Positions 35,289 to 41,989 of a stretch of DNA of 41,989 nucleotides are shown one piece after another; position 1 is the first letter of the stretch, and every line of letters starts with the position of its first letter. Below the pieces are notes generated by a model. That model saw only the letters and a program-made list of their open reading frames with translations. It was not told the origin of the DNA and made no database searches. The stretch spans positions 1 through 41,989 of the forward strand of contig RFFQ01000040.1 in the NCBI GenBank assembly GCA_003697105.1, written 5' to 3'. The position numbers and the translations under genes were made by a program. The stretch is from Gemmatimonadota bacterium. Lineage in GTDB: Bacteria > 4572-55 > J002.

Positions 35289-36188
35289 ATGACAAAAATC
35301 ATCGCCCTTTTCAGGTATTATTGGGGTGGCTTGATCCACCGGCTGGGTGAACATCACGCCTTTTTGCTGAGTGGCGGGTTAGCATTTTCGATCTTCATTT
35401 GCATCCTCCCCACAGTGTTGATCATATTTTCGGTGTTAGGGCAAATTTTAGAAACATCCTCCATGCAGGAATATCTCAACACCCTGATCGAAAATATGAT
35501 CCCGTATCCCGAATACGCCGAAAGGGTGGAAGATATCCTCGCTGAGCGCATCACGGAAGTCATTCAACAGAAAAAAATAGCCGGAATTGTCGGAATTTTG
35601 GGTCTGTTGATTGCCGCCAGCGGGCTATTCAGCAGTATGCGCACGATCTTAAACCGGGTGTACCAGATCGAGGAGACCAAGCACCCCCTTGTGGGAAAAT
35701 TACGCGATTTAGGGATGATCGCTTTGGTGATGGTCTTTATGTTTTTCTCTATCGCCATCCTGCCGGTTTTAGAAGCATTGAAGGAATACACCCGTCGTCT
35801 GGAAATCCTCAACATTACGCGTAACTTATTTATTTTCAAGATATTTGAATCCGGGACGGTGCAAACCTACCTCTTTTCTCTGCTTTCTTTTTTGATCATC
35901 TTTGGCGTGTTGTACGGTATTTATACGTTGATTCCTTACGGAAAACTCCCCCGGCAGGTGGTGTTGGTGAGTGCATTTTGGACCGCCTTGTTGTGGGAGG
36001 TCGCGAAACAACTGTTTGGCTACTATCTGGCAAATTTTGCCATGTGGGGTAAATTGTATGGTACATACGTGCTATTTGTGGTGGTTGCCTTTTGGATTTA
36101 TTACTCCTCGTTGATTTTCATTATCGGAGCGGAGTTGGGGCAACTTTTTCGGGAGCGGCATTTCGGGGAGGGCGCGGCAATGCCGTAA
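35289..36188 (+). CDS. YihY/BrkB family inner-membrane protein
   Basis: The 299-residue protein has six hydrophobic helices and the family marks HHAFLLSGGLAFSIFICILP, AASGLFSSMRTILNRVY, and near the end TYVLFVVVAFWIYYSSLIFIIGAEL. It was once misannotated as ribonuclease BN; members are membrane proteins of uncertain role, perhaps transport. It lies 42 bases after the ATP-grasp gene without a terminator between, so it could export the cluster product, though this is only a neighbourhood argument. It is exactly convergent with the deacetylase gene (stops adjoin at 36188/36189). No ribosome site is visible. Confidence 0.9.
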   Translation: MTKIIALFRYYWGGLIHRLGEHHAFLLSGGLAFSIFICILPTVLIIFSVLGQILETSSMQEYLNTLIENMIPYPEYAERVEDILAERITEVIQQKKIAGIVGILGLLIAASGLFSSMRTILNRVYQIEETKHPLVGKLRDLGMIALVMVFMFFSIAILPVLEALKEYTRRLEILNITRNLFIFKIFESGTVQTYLFSLLSFLIIFGVLYGIYTLIPYGKLPRQVVLVSAFWTALLWEVAKQLFGYYLANFAMWGKLYGTYVLFVVVAFWIYYSSLIFIIGAELGQLFRERHFGEGAAMP

Positions 36189-37124
36189 TCAGTCCATCAG
36201 CGTTTCCAGATGCACCTGTACACAATCGGCTAACGCGTGTACATCGTAACCGCCTTCCAGCACGGAAATTAGCCGGTTTTGGCACAAATCGGCGGCAAGT
36301 TGTTTAACGATCCGGGTCATCTCTCCAAAAAACGGTGTGGTCAAATTGATGTGCGCCAGCGGGTCTGCCTGATGGGCATCAAAACCTGCCGAGATGAGGA
36401 TAAATTCCGGTTGAAAGGTTTCCGTCACCGGTACGATCTTTTCCGAGAACGCCCGCCGGTACACCTCATCCCCAGAAAAGGCAGGTACCGGTATATTAAG
36501 GGTAAACCCTTTGCCTGCTCCGATTCCCACCTCACTCGCCGCACCCGTGCCGGGGTAGAGTGGATATTCATGGATACTCACAAAAAACACGGAGGGGTCA
36601 TCCTCAAAAATGTGTTGGGTGCCGTTACCATGATGCACATCCCAATCGATAATCAAAATCCGCTCCAGATGGTATTGGTGCTGAAGATACCGCGCCGCCA
36701 CCGCCACATTACCAAACAAGCAAAAACCCATTGCCTGATGCCGTTCGGCGTGGTGTCCCGGCGGACGCACCGCACAAAAGGCATTATCCACCTCGCCCGC
36801 CATAACGGCATCCACCGCATTGAGCACCCCACCGGCAGCAAGTTTTGCGACCTCATAGGAAAAATGATTGGCATACGTGTCACTATCAAAAAAGAAGGCT
36901 TTATGCAAAGCCGTGTTCTTGACCTCATCAATGTAATCCGGGTCGTGAACACGGCTCAACCACCGTTTTTCCACCGGTGTGGGGTCAATGGGATGCAATG
37001 CCTCCGACAATCCGGTAGATTTTAATCGATTCACAATCGCGCGGAGGCGTTGCGGGCATTCAACATGCCGGTAGGTGTATTGATGCTTCAAGTAGTCCGG
37101 GTGATAAACAAAACCGGTTTTCAT
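36189..37124 (-). CDS. Histone-deacetylase-family metal hydrolase (AcuC/HdaH-like)
   Basis: The 311-residue arginase/deacetylase-fold protein hydrolyses an acetyl-amide with a zinc ion. Active-site parts are all present: RPPGHHAERHQAMGFCLFGN with the His pair, DWDVHHGNGTQ with metal Asp and His, SAGFDAHQADPLA with the second metal Asp, and LEGGYDV with the catalytic Tyr. Start HPDYLKHQYTYRHVECPQR is typical. Bacterial members act on acetoin-related proteins, polyamines or other acetyl-amines; which one is not decidable here. It follows lpxB by 8 bases on the same strand, with AGGCGGA before its ATG. Confidence 0.92.
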   Translation of the reverse strand: MKTGFVYHPDYLKHQYTYRHVECPQRLRAIVNRLKSTGLSEALHPIDPTPVEKRWLSRVHDPDYIDEVKNTALHKAFFFDSDTYANHFSYEVAKLAAGGVLNAVDAVMAGEVDNAFCAVRPPGHHAERHQAMGFCLFGNVAVAARYLQHQYHLERILIIDWDVHHGNGTQHIFEDDPSVFFVSIHEYPLYPGTGAASEVGIGAGKGFTLNIPVPAFSGDEVYRRAFSEKIVPVTETFQPEFILISAGFDAHQADPLAHINLTTPFFGEMTRIVKQLAADLCQNRLISVLEGGYDVHALADCVQVHLETLMD

Positions 37125-37132
37125 GTATCCGC

Positions 37133-38311
37133 CTATTTCATTGCTGAAGAAGAATGGTGTTTGATGACGTGTCCGATAATCTCTGCCGTGCGGGACGATG
37201 CGCCCATTTCCCCTAATTTCTCGCGGATACGGGCTAATTTAGCTTGAATTTCCTTCCGGACACCCTCATTTTGCAGGATGTTGAGCGCCTCTGGAACGAT
37301 GTTTTCTGGGGTAGCATCCTGTTGCACAAATTCCGGGACAATACGCTCTTCTGCCACCACATTCACTAAACCGATATTGGGGATTTTCACCACTCGCTTA
37401 CCAATTTGATACGATAGCGGCGATACTTTATACAATACAATTAGCGGTGTCCCAAATAACCCGCTTTCCAGCGTTGCCGTACCGGAACAGCAGAGTAACA
37501 AATCAGACCCGCCCATCACAGGATGGGTGATGTTCCAATCATAATTGATTTCGGGTAAGTGGCGTTCATTCCAGCGGTCTAGGATAGGGGTGATCGCTTC
37601 GGAGGGGATGGTTGGGGCAACCGCAAGTACTACTTGAATCGGCAAGGTATCATGGATTTGTTCCACGGAATCCAACATCACGGGTAGAAGCCGCTCAATC
37701 TCCTGTTTACGACTCCCGGGCAATAATCCAATGACCGGTTGTGCCGGATCGAGGTTGAAATGTTTCATTAATTGATGCCGGTGGGTGCGGTCGGTAAAAT
37801 CGATCTCTTCCAATAGCGGATGTCCCACAAATTCGGTATCCAGACCGGCGTTGGTATATAAATCTACCTCGAACGGAAAGATAACGATCATCTTATCCAC
37901 CAGTTTGGCGATGCGGGGGATCCGGGCGGAATTCCATGCCCACACTTGCGGGCTGATGTAGTAAATGATCGGGGGGCACTGTTCCGCCAGACGCAAGCGC
38001 AAGCGCTGGGCAAACCGGAGGTTGAAACCGGGGTAATCTACCAGTAAGATGGCATCCGGTTGGCGTTCCTGAATGGCATGTTGCAACCGTACCGCGACCC
38101 GTAAGATAAATGGCAGATGTTTCACCACCTCCACGAAGCCCAAAAATGCCATTTCATGGCAATGGTAGATCAGTTCCACACCGGCGGCACGCATTTCATC
38201 CCCGCCCACGCCAAACACTTGCAAGTCGGGGTCTATTTTTTTAAGTTCACGGATGACATTCGCCGTGTGTAAATCTGCGGAGGCTTCGCCAGCAATTACA
38301 AATAGGTTCAT
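37133..38311 (-). CDS. lpxB: Lipid-A-disaccharide synthase
   Basis: The 392-residue GT-B glycosyltransferase joins UDP-2,3-diacylglucosamine and lipid X in lipid A synthesis at the inner membrane. Visible are VIAGEASADLHTANVIREL, FGVGGDEMRAAG, the AFLGFVEVVKHLPFI helix, IYYISPQVWAWNSARI, PVIGLLPGSRKQEIERL, and SGTATLESGLFGTPLIVLYK. Length is normal. ATG 38311 follows AGGA by 7 bases; a GTG lies one codon earlier. It shows that the organism has an LPS outer membrane. Other lpx genes are not in the window. Confidence 0.96.
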   Translation of the reverse strand: MNLFVIAGEASADLHTANVIRELKKIDPDLQVFGVGGDEMRAAGVELIYHCHEMAFLGFVEVVKHLPFILRVAVRLQHAIQERQPDAILLVDYPGFNLRFAQRLRLRLAEQCPPIIYYISPQVWAWNSARIPRIAKLVDKMIVIFPFEVDLYTNAGLDTEFVGHPLLEEIDFTDRTHRHQLMKHFNLDPAQPVIGLLPGSRKQEIERLLPVMLDSVEQIHDTLPIQVVLAVAPTIPSEAITPILDRWNERHLPEINYDWNITHPVMGGSDLLLCCSGTATLESGLFGTPLIVLYKVSPLSYQIGKRVVKIPNIGLVNVVAEERIVPEFVQQDATPENIVPEALNILQNEGVRKEIQAKLARIREKLGEMGASSRTAEIIGHVIKHHSSSAMK

Positions 38312-38379
38312 CACAATATCCTAATACGATTCATTCAATACCCAACGGGTCGTTATAAGCCTTCATACCAACACAAAAG

Positions 38380-38413
38380 CGATAGCTTGGAACAAGCCAT
38401 CGTTTTTATTTTT
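38380..38413. terminator. Bidirectional hairpin terminator upstream of lpxB
   Basis: CGAT-A-GCTTG (38380-38389), GAA loop, CAAGC-C-ATCG (38393-38402), then TTTTTATTTTT on the + strand and TTTTG on the minus strand. It separates lpxB from minus-strand transcription coming from the DUF499 gene. Confidence 0.65.
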
Positions 38414-38570
38414 CATCTGGTGGAGGGATCGCCGCCTTCCAGAAATTCAGTCTCCTCAGCACCAACACATCAAAAGCCCTTTATTTACAATACCTTGAGA
38501 GCTTCCGATTGCCGTTCTCCACGTCTCTATGCGGGAAATGTTTTCTCCACATTTTCCCCAAACAGAGAAT

Positions 38571-38594
38571 GGACGCGGGTTCGATTCCCTCTGC
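38571..38594 (+). pseudogene. 3'-end fragment of a tRNA or tmRNA gene
   Basis: GGACGCGGGTTCGATTCCC (38571-38589) is the T-arm core of tRNAs and matches the common 3' end of tmRNA (ssrA), which typically reads GGACGCGGGTTC. Here the T stem has one mismatch (GCGGG/CCCTC), no CCA follows and no 5' half is present within 300 bases. It is therefore a remnant. Such 3' ends are classic attachment sites for integrative elements. Confidence 0.5.
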
Positions 38595-38861
38595 CATATC
38601 AAACGCGGTGTTGTCATAACCCAAGTCTTCAGTTTCACGACTACAACCTTAACCTAACTACTACGTCCTCATAGTCCGGGTCTTCGCAGCGAGAGTATCG
38701 ACGCCTCTCGAGGGGACAAGGGTTTCTTCGGGTTGGTTATCTTTCTCCTTTCCCTCAATCGGTACATCTTGATTTTCCTGTCTCGCTTTTCATTAAATCC
38801 CTTTCTCTGCCATGTCTCAGGAACGTTTTGCAGTGTTTCCAATTTATCCGAAACAACAAGT

Positions 38862-41800
38862 TTACTCCTCCTCAAAACCGAAGGAGTCGAAGCGAAGTGT
38901 CCGGCAGTTTTCTGTCACATCACGAACGGTCTTATCGGAGGCCCCGTCCGGCAATCGGGCCTGAATCTCAAGCGTTACCTCGACCTCAGCGCCGACAAGT
39001 TTTGTTAAATGCTGAATCACCTCATCGGCGATACGCCCGGCATCACGGCCGACGCGGAGAGAATCCAACGTCACTGATCCATAAAATCGGCGATATACCG
39101 GCGTTACGGGGGTGACACTGCGGTCTCCCGGTTGCACAGCGCCCTGCGCTCCGCTGTCCGGGGGAAAACCCGCTTCACCCGGTTGTCCGGAAGATGTTGT
39201 TTCCCCGCCGGCAACGGCAGATGTTTCCCGGCGGGCGGCGTCTTCGCGGATTTGCCGTGCCGCCACGTCCGGCTTGACCAGAAGCGTCCCCCCCTCGGAT
39301 TGGATGTTTACGGCTTTTCCTGCATCCAGGGCACGATACCGCCCGGATTCTTCGTCTTTGCCCTGGGCATAAGCAAATGTATCTGCTTCCCATGTCAACC
39401 GGGATACACCTTCACGGATCGCCCCCACCAGAACATCCGGATCACGAAGGCGGGGAAGGTACAGGTACGTTGCGAAGTCCTCGATGAGTTGTTTCACCGC
39501 CACATCATCACCGCGCCATAAAGGCACGCGATCCAGTTCCAGGCGGAGCCGGATGCCTCCCATCTGAACGAGGAGCATCTCCTCATTTTTCAGTTTTTTA
39601 CTGGCCCTCAAAGCAAGCGAGTCGGTGCCCTGTAAACGGATTTCCGTCCAATCCAGCGCGCCACGAAGTTCAGGTTGTCCGGGTGCAAGCAACCACTGCC
39701 AGGTTTCGGGGATTCGGGCCTTGACCGTCTCATCGGCTGCCTTGCGTTTCGTTTCGGCCTGTTTGGACTGGAACGGATCCAGATTCAGTTGTTCTCTTTC
39801 GTCCCAGATGGACTTCCACGCCAGGTACTGACGGATGGCTGTCTGCAATTCCTTCAGGCGGGTTGCATCACCGGCCAGAAAAACAAGCGTGTTCCGGTAA
39901 TTACGCGGACCGGCTCCGCGATTGTTCAGAACGTTTTCCGCTTCGACGCGTGCCTGACTGTCATGTTGCCCTTTGGTATGTGGATGTTCAGGGCCAAGGA
40001 TAACCAGGCGTGCTTCACGCTCGTCGGGAATGTCACTGCTGCCCGAGCATGCATGCACCCGATGAAAATCGCCCCGGCTCCGGGCCTCTTCCCGCAACCT
40101 GCGGACAATTTCGTCCTGCACATCATGTTCGTGAAACTGGCCAGCCCGATCTTCGGCCAGACGGGTCACCGTCGGCTGCGTTGAGTACCAGTACCGGCGG
40201 CCGTCCACATACAAATAGGTTGCCCGGTCCGTCAGCCGCCGCAGGGCGTCTCCGAATGTCGCCACCGTCTCTCCGGGCTGGACACATCCAAGTTTGACCT
40301 GCCGGTCGTCAATGCCGCGGTTGGCAGCCCGCTGCGTCGGAGCGGAACCGACATAGATGGTTCGAGCCACCCGGCGGCAGGCAGAGTATCGTCCGAGGTT
40401 GGGCACCTCTCTGTCAAGAGAGAGCGGCAACGAATGTTCGCCGTCCACGTCTTTGGCGATAACCGGAGTCCACTGGTCGTCCAGATAGCGCGTCAATTCA
40501 AATTGCACGGCCGGGTCATCAATGGGGACCGTTGCCGGCATGATCAGCAGATTGCCATCCTGCCGCTCCCATAATGAATGGATCACGGTAGCCATTAATC
40601 GGAGCACTCCCCGTGTTCGCTGAAATTTATCCAGGGTTGACCAGTCGGTGTACAGCCGGTCAAACAACTCCGGGTGGATGGGGTAGGCCATCTTGATGCG
40701 TCGTTCGTACTCCGCCTCCCGGCATTCCGACGGGAACTCATTGTGTTGCGTTCCATACATTTCCACGAACGCGCGCGCCACCGCGTCTCGGGCGACAAAC
40801 GCCTGCTTGTCCGTAATGGGCTCGAACAGACGCCGCCGGACAATCTCAAACCCCTCATCCGGACTTGCCGGACGCCAGCTTGATTCCACCCGGCCGATGG
40901 CGTTCTTCAACCGCGACAACGCCCTTTGCCCCCAGTCACCGCCAATCTCATTGTCCGAGGCGGGGATGCTCACCACCAACAACGTATCTTTCGCCGTTTT
41001 GGCCGACTCGCTCAGAGCTTGGGCGAAGGTGAATTGCGTATCAAACGATCCGGCGGGCAGGTCGCTGCCTTCATGCAATTGCCGGGCGTAAGCCACCCAT
41101 TCATCGATAAGGATCAGGCACGGTGAGTACCGGTTGAACAGATCCTTGAGCCGGTCACCCGGGTTGGTGGCATTCTCGTCATCTTCCCGGACCATTTCAT
41201 AGCCTTCCCGGCCACCGAGCTGCCAGGCGATTTCACCCCAGAGCGTTCGCACAATGGTGCCGTCATCCTTCCGGATCGGACTGCCCGGCGAAATTTTCGT
41301 GCCGACCACCACTGCCCGGTTCACAGAAACGGGAAGATCACACGCTGCCTGGTCGAGAATCTGCTCAGTGCCAGGCAGTTCTGTTACAGGTGTACCGGAA
41401 AACAGGTGATACAGAGCCAGCATGCTGTGGGTCTTGCCGCCGCCGAAATTGGTCTGCAGTTCGACCACCGGATCTCCGCCCCTGCCGGAAAGGCGCAAAA
41501 CAGCATTGCTCAGCAACTTCCCCAGTCCTTCGGTAATATATGTGCGACGGAAGAATTCCGTGGGATGTTGGTATTCCGATGTCGCTTCACCCAGATATAC
41601 CTGCCAGAGATCGGCTGCGAATTCCGCCTGGCTGTATTTTCCGCTGGCCACATCTTTATGCGGCGTGACAACTTTGCGCCAGGGTTTAAGACCACTCTGC
41701 GGGCTCCCTTCAGTTGGCCGGATGGAGCTTTTCCGCATTTCATTGCGGCGTTGTTCGTCGAACCGCACCCGCAGCAGGGCCATCTTCTGTGTTTCGAGCT

Positions 41801-41989
41801 CTTTGGCCTGGGGAGCGGAAACCGCGGTCAGCAGCCGTTCCATACTGTCCAGCGCCCGGTACGTATCGTCGCCGGAAAACCGCTCCTGATGCGCCCACTT
41901 GTTCCGCACATCCCGCAATTCGCTGACCAGGGATCTTTCGGTGCGGCCGAGAATATTTCGGAAGACGTCATTCCACGCATCCCACATCA
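38862..41989 (-). CDS. Swt1-HEPN and DUF499 ATPase, N-terminus cut by the window edge
   Basis: At least 1041 residues are visible; the first Met at the edge is probably internal. Residues about 10-55 form a Swt1-type HEPN segment with the RNase-like motif R-N-K-W-A-H (RVRNKWAH-like: VRNKWAHQERF) and DDTYRALDSMERLL. Then comes a DUF499 P-loop ATPase: Walker A TNFGGGKTHSMLALYHLF, Walker B PCLILIDEWVAYAR, sensor-like LLVVSIPASDNE. The C-terminal RFYGSVTLDSLRVGRDAGRIADEV tail is characteristic of DUF499 proteins. This family is found next to DNA methylases (DUF1156) and other restriction/defence genes, and BrxC of BREX is a related ATPase. GC content is higher than in the rest of the window (38 of 60 bases at 40201-40260 against 27 of 60 at 12001-12060), supporting transfer. 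Confidence 0.85.
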   Translation of the reverse strand, partial: MWDAWNDVFRNILGRTERSLVSELRDVRNKWAHQERFSGDDTYRALDSMERLLTAVSAPQAKELETQKMALLRVRFDEQRRNEMRKSSIRPTEGSPQSGLKPWRKVVTPHKDVASGKYSQAEFAADLWQVYLGEATSEYQHPTEFFRRTYITEGLGKLLSNAVLRLSGRGGDPVVELQTNFGGGKTHSMLALYHLFSGTPVTELPGTEQILDQAACDLPVSVNRAVVVGTKISPGSPIRKDDGTIVRTLWGEIAWQLGGREGYEMVREDDENATNPGDRLKDLFNRYSPCLILIDEWVAYARQLHEGSDLPAGSFDTQFTFAQALSESAKTAKDTLLVVSIPASDNEIGGDWGQRALSRLKNAIGRVESSWRPASPDEGFEIVRRRLFEPITDKQAFVARDAVARAFVEMYGTQHNEFPSECREAEYERRIKMAYPIHPELFDRLYTDWSTLDKFQRTRGVLRLMATVIHSLWERQDGNLLIMPATVPIDDPAVQFELTRYLDDQWTPVIAKDVDGEHSLPLSLDREVPNLGRYSACRRVARTIYVGSAPTQRAANRGIDDRQVKLGCVQPGETVATFGDALRRLTDRATYLYVDGRRYWYSTQPTVTRLAEDRAGQFHEHDVQDEIVRRLREEARSRGDFHRVHACSGSSDIPDEREARLVILGPEHPHTKGQHDSQARVEAENVLNNRGAGPRNYRNTLVFLAGDATRLKELQTAIRQYLAWKSIWDEREQLNLDPFQSKQAETKRKAADETVKARIPETWQWLLAPGQPELRGALDWTEIRLQGTDSLALRASKKLKNEEMLLVQMGGIRLRLELDRVPLWRGDDVAVKQLIEDFATYLYLPRLRDPDVLVGAIREGVSRLTWEADTFAYAQGKDEESGRYRALDAGKAVNIQSEGGTLLVKPDVAARQIREDAARRETSAVAGGETTSSGQPGEAGFPPDSGAQGAVQPGDRSVTPVTPVYRRFYGSVTLDSLRVGRDAGRIADEVIQHLTKLVGAEVEVTLEIQARLPDGASDKTVRDVTENCRTLRFDSFGFEEE

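Larger units (their letters stand above)
38315..38861. other. 547-base non-coding junction between core genes and the GC-rich gene
   Basis: No supportable gene lies here. It contains the bidirectional terminator, the tRNA/tmRNA-like fragment at 38571-38594, and an AT-richer stretch up to the stop of the DUF499 gene at 38862. A 68-codon minus-strand frame (38669-38875, TTG start) was not accepted. The stretch looks like a chromosome/island junction. Confidence 0.5.

Noticed and set aside
38560-38600. Complete tmRNA or tRNA gene
   Set aside because: Only the T-arm core is present; no acceptor partner, D arm, anticodon arm or tag reading frame was found within 300 bases, and no CCA.
38456-38638. 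Minus-strand 60-codon frame
   Set aside because: It carries RESNPRP, the antisense of a tRNA/tmRNA T-arm; it supports the tRNA-like remnant, not a protein.
38669-38875. Minus-strand 68-codon basic frame overlapping the end of the DUF499 gene
   Set aside because: TTG start, no recognisable family, low-complexity basic composition; an overlap product is possible but unsupported.

Overview
The window looks like a chromosomal segment of a Gram-negative (diderm) bacterium, most likely a lineage near the Fibrobacteres-Chlorobi-Bacteroidetes superphylum. Supporting signs are lpxB (lipid A), a secreted protease with a FlgD-like C-terminal domain, a DUF4175-type Q-rich membrane protein, a TPR/PD40 exported protein, a tiny AURKAIP1/COX24-type basic protein and a monomeric isocitrate dehydrogenase. 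Promoters that can be read follow the TTGACA/TATAAT pattern rather than the Bacteroidetes pattern. Genus or phylum cannot be fixed from the sequence alone.

Layout. 1-7463: the tail of a probable outer-membrane protein, then a tightly packed + strand run of STAS protein, HerA-like ATPase, YjbQ, two Ser/Thr kinases, a membrane SH3 protein, FabF and an ABC-2 permease. 7481-13521: a HEPN protein, the leucyl/arginyl-tRNA-protein transferase, a divergent SDR gene and ribD, a solitary groES with a variant CIRCE operator, hisS and a uridine kinase. 13526-15325: a regulatory stretch with two candidate structured RNAs, one before the methylmalonyl-CoA epimerase gene and one between ribH and the tsaC/sua5 gene. 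15326-20341: a minus-strand operon of DUF4175 protein, RibBA with a degenerate second domain, and ribH. 20539-21657: two HU genes, the 30-residue COX24-type gene, tRNA-Arg(CCG) and a strong terminator. 21698-27703: divergent TPR/PD40 protein and subtilisin-like protease, each with a readable promoter.

27752-36188: monomeric isocitrate dehydrogenase, then the most unusual part: an ATP-grasp protein of probable permuted type, an 820-residue fusion of an S51/cyanophycinase-like domain with an enterochelin-esterase-like half, and a second ATP-grasp ligase, followed by a YihY/BrkB membrane protein. This reads as a pathway that makes and cleaves an amide- or ester-linked small molecule whose identity is unknown. 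36189-38311: a histone-deacetylase-family enzyme and lpxB on the minus strand.

38315-41989: a non-coding junction holding a terminator and a piece resembling the 3' end of a tRNA or tmRNA, then a clearly GC-richer, edge-truncated Swt1-HEPN/DUF499 ATPase gene. I read this as the edge of a transferred, probably defence-related island. No rRNA, CRISPR array, insertion sequence or integrase was seen.
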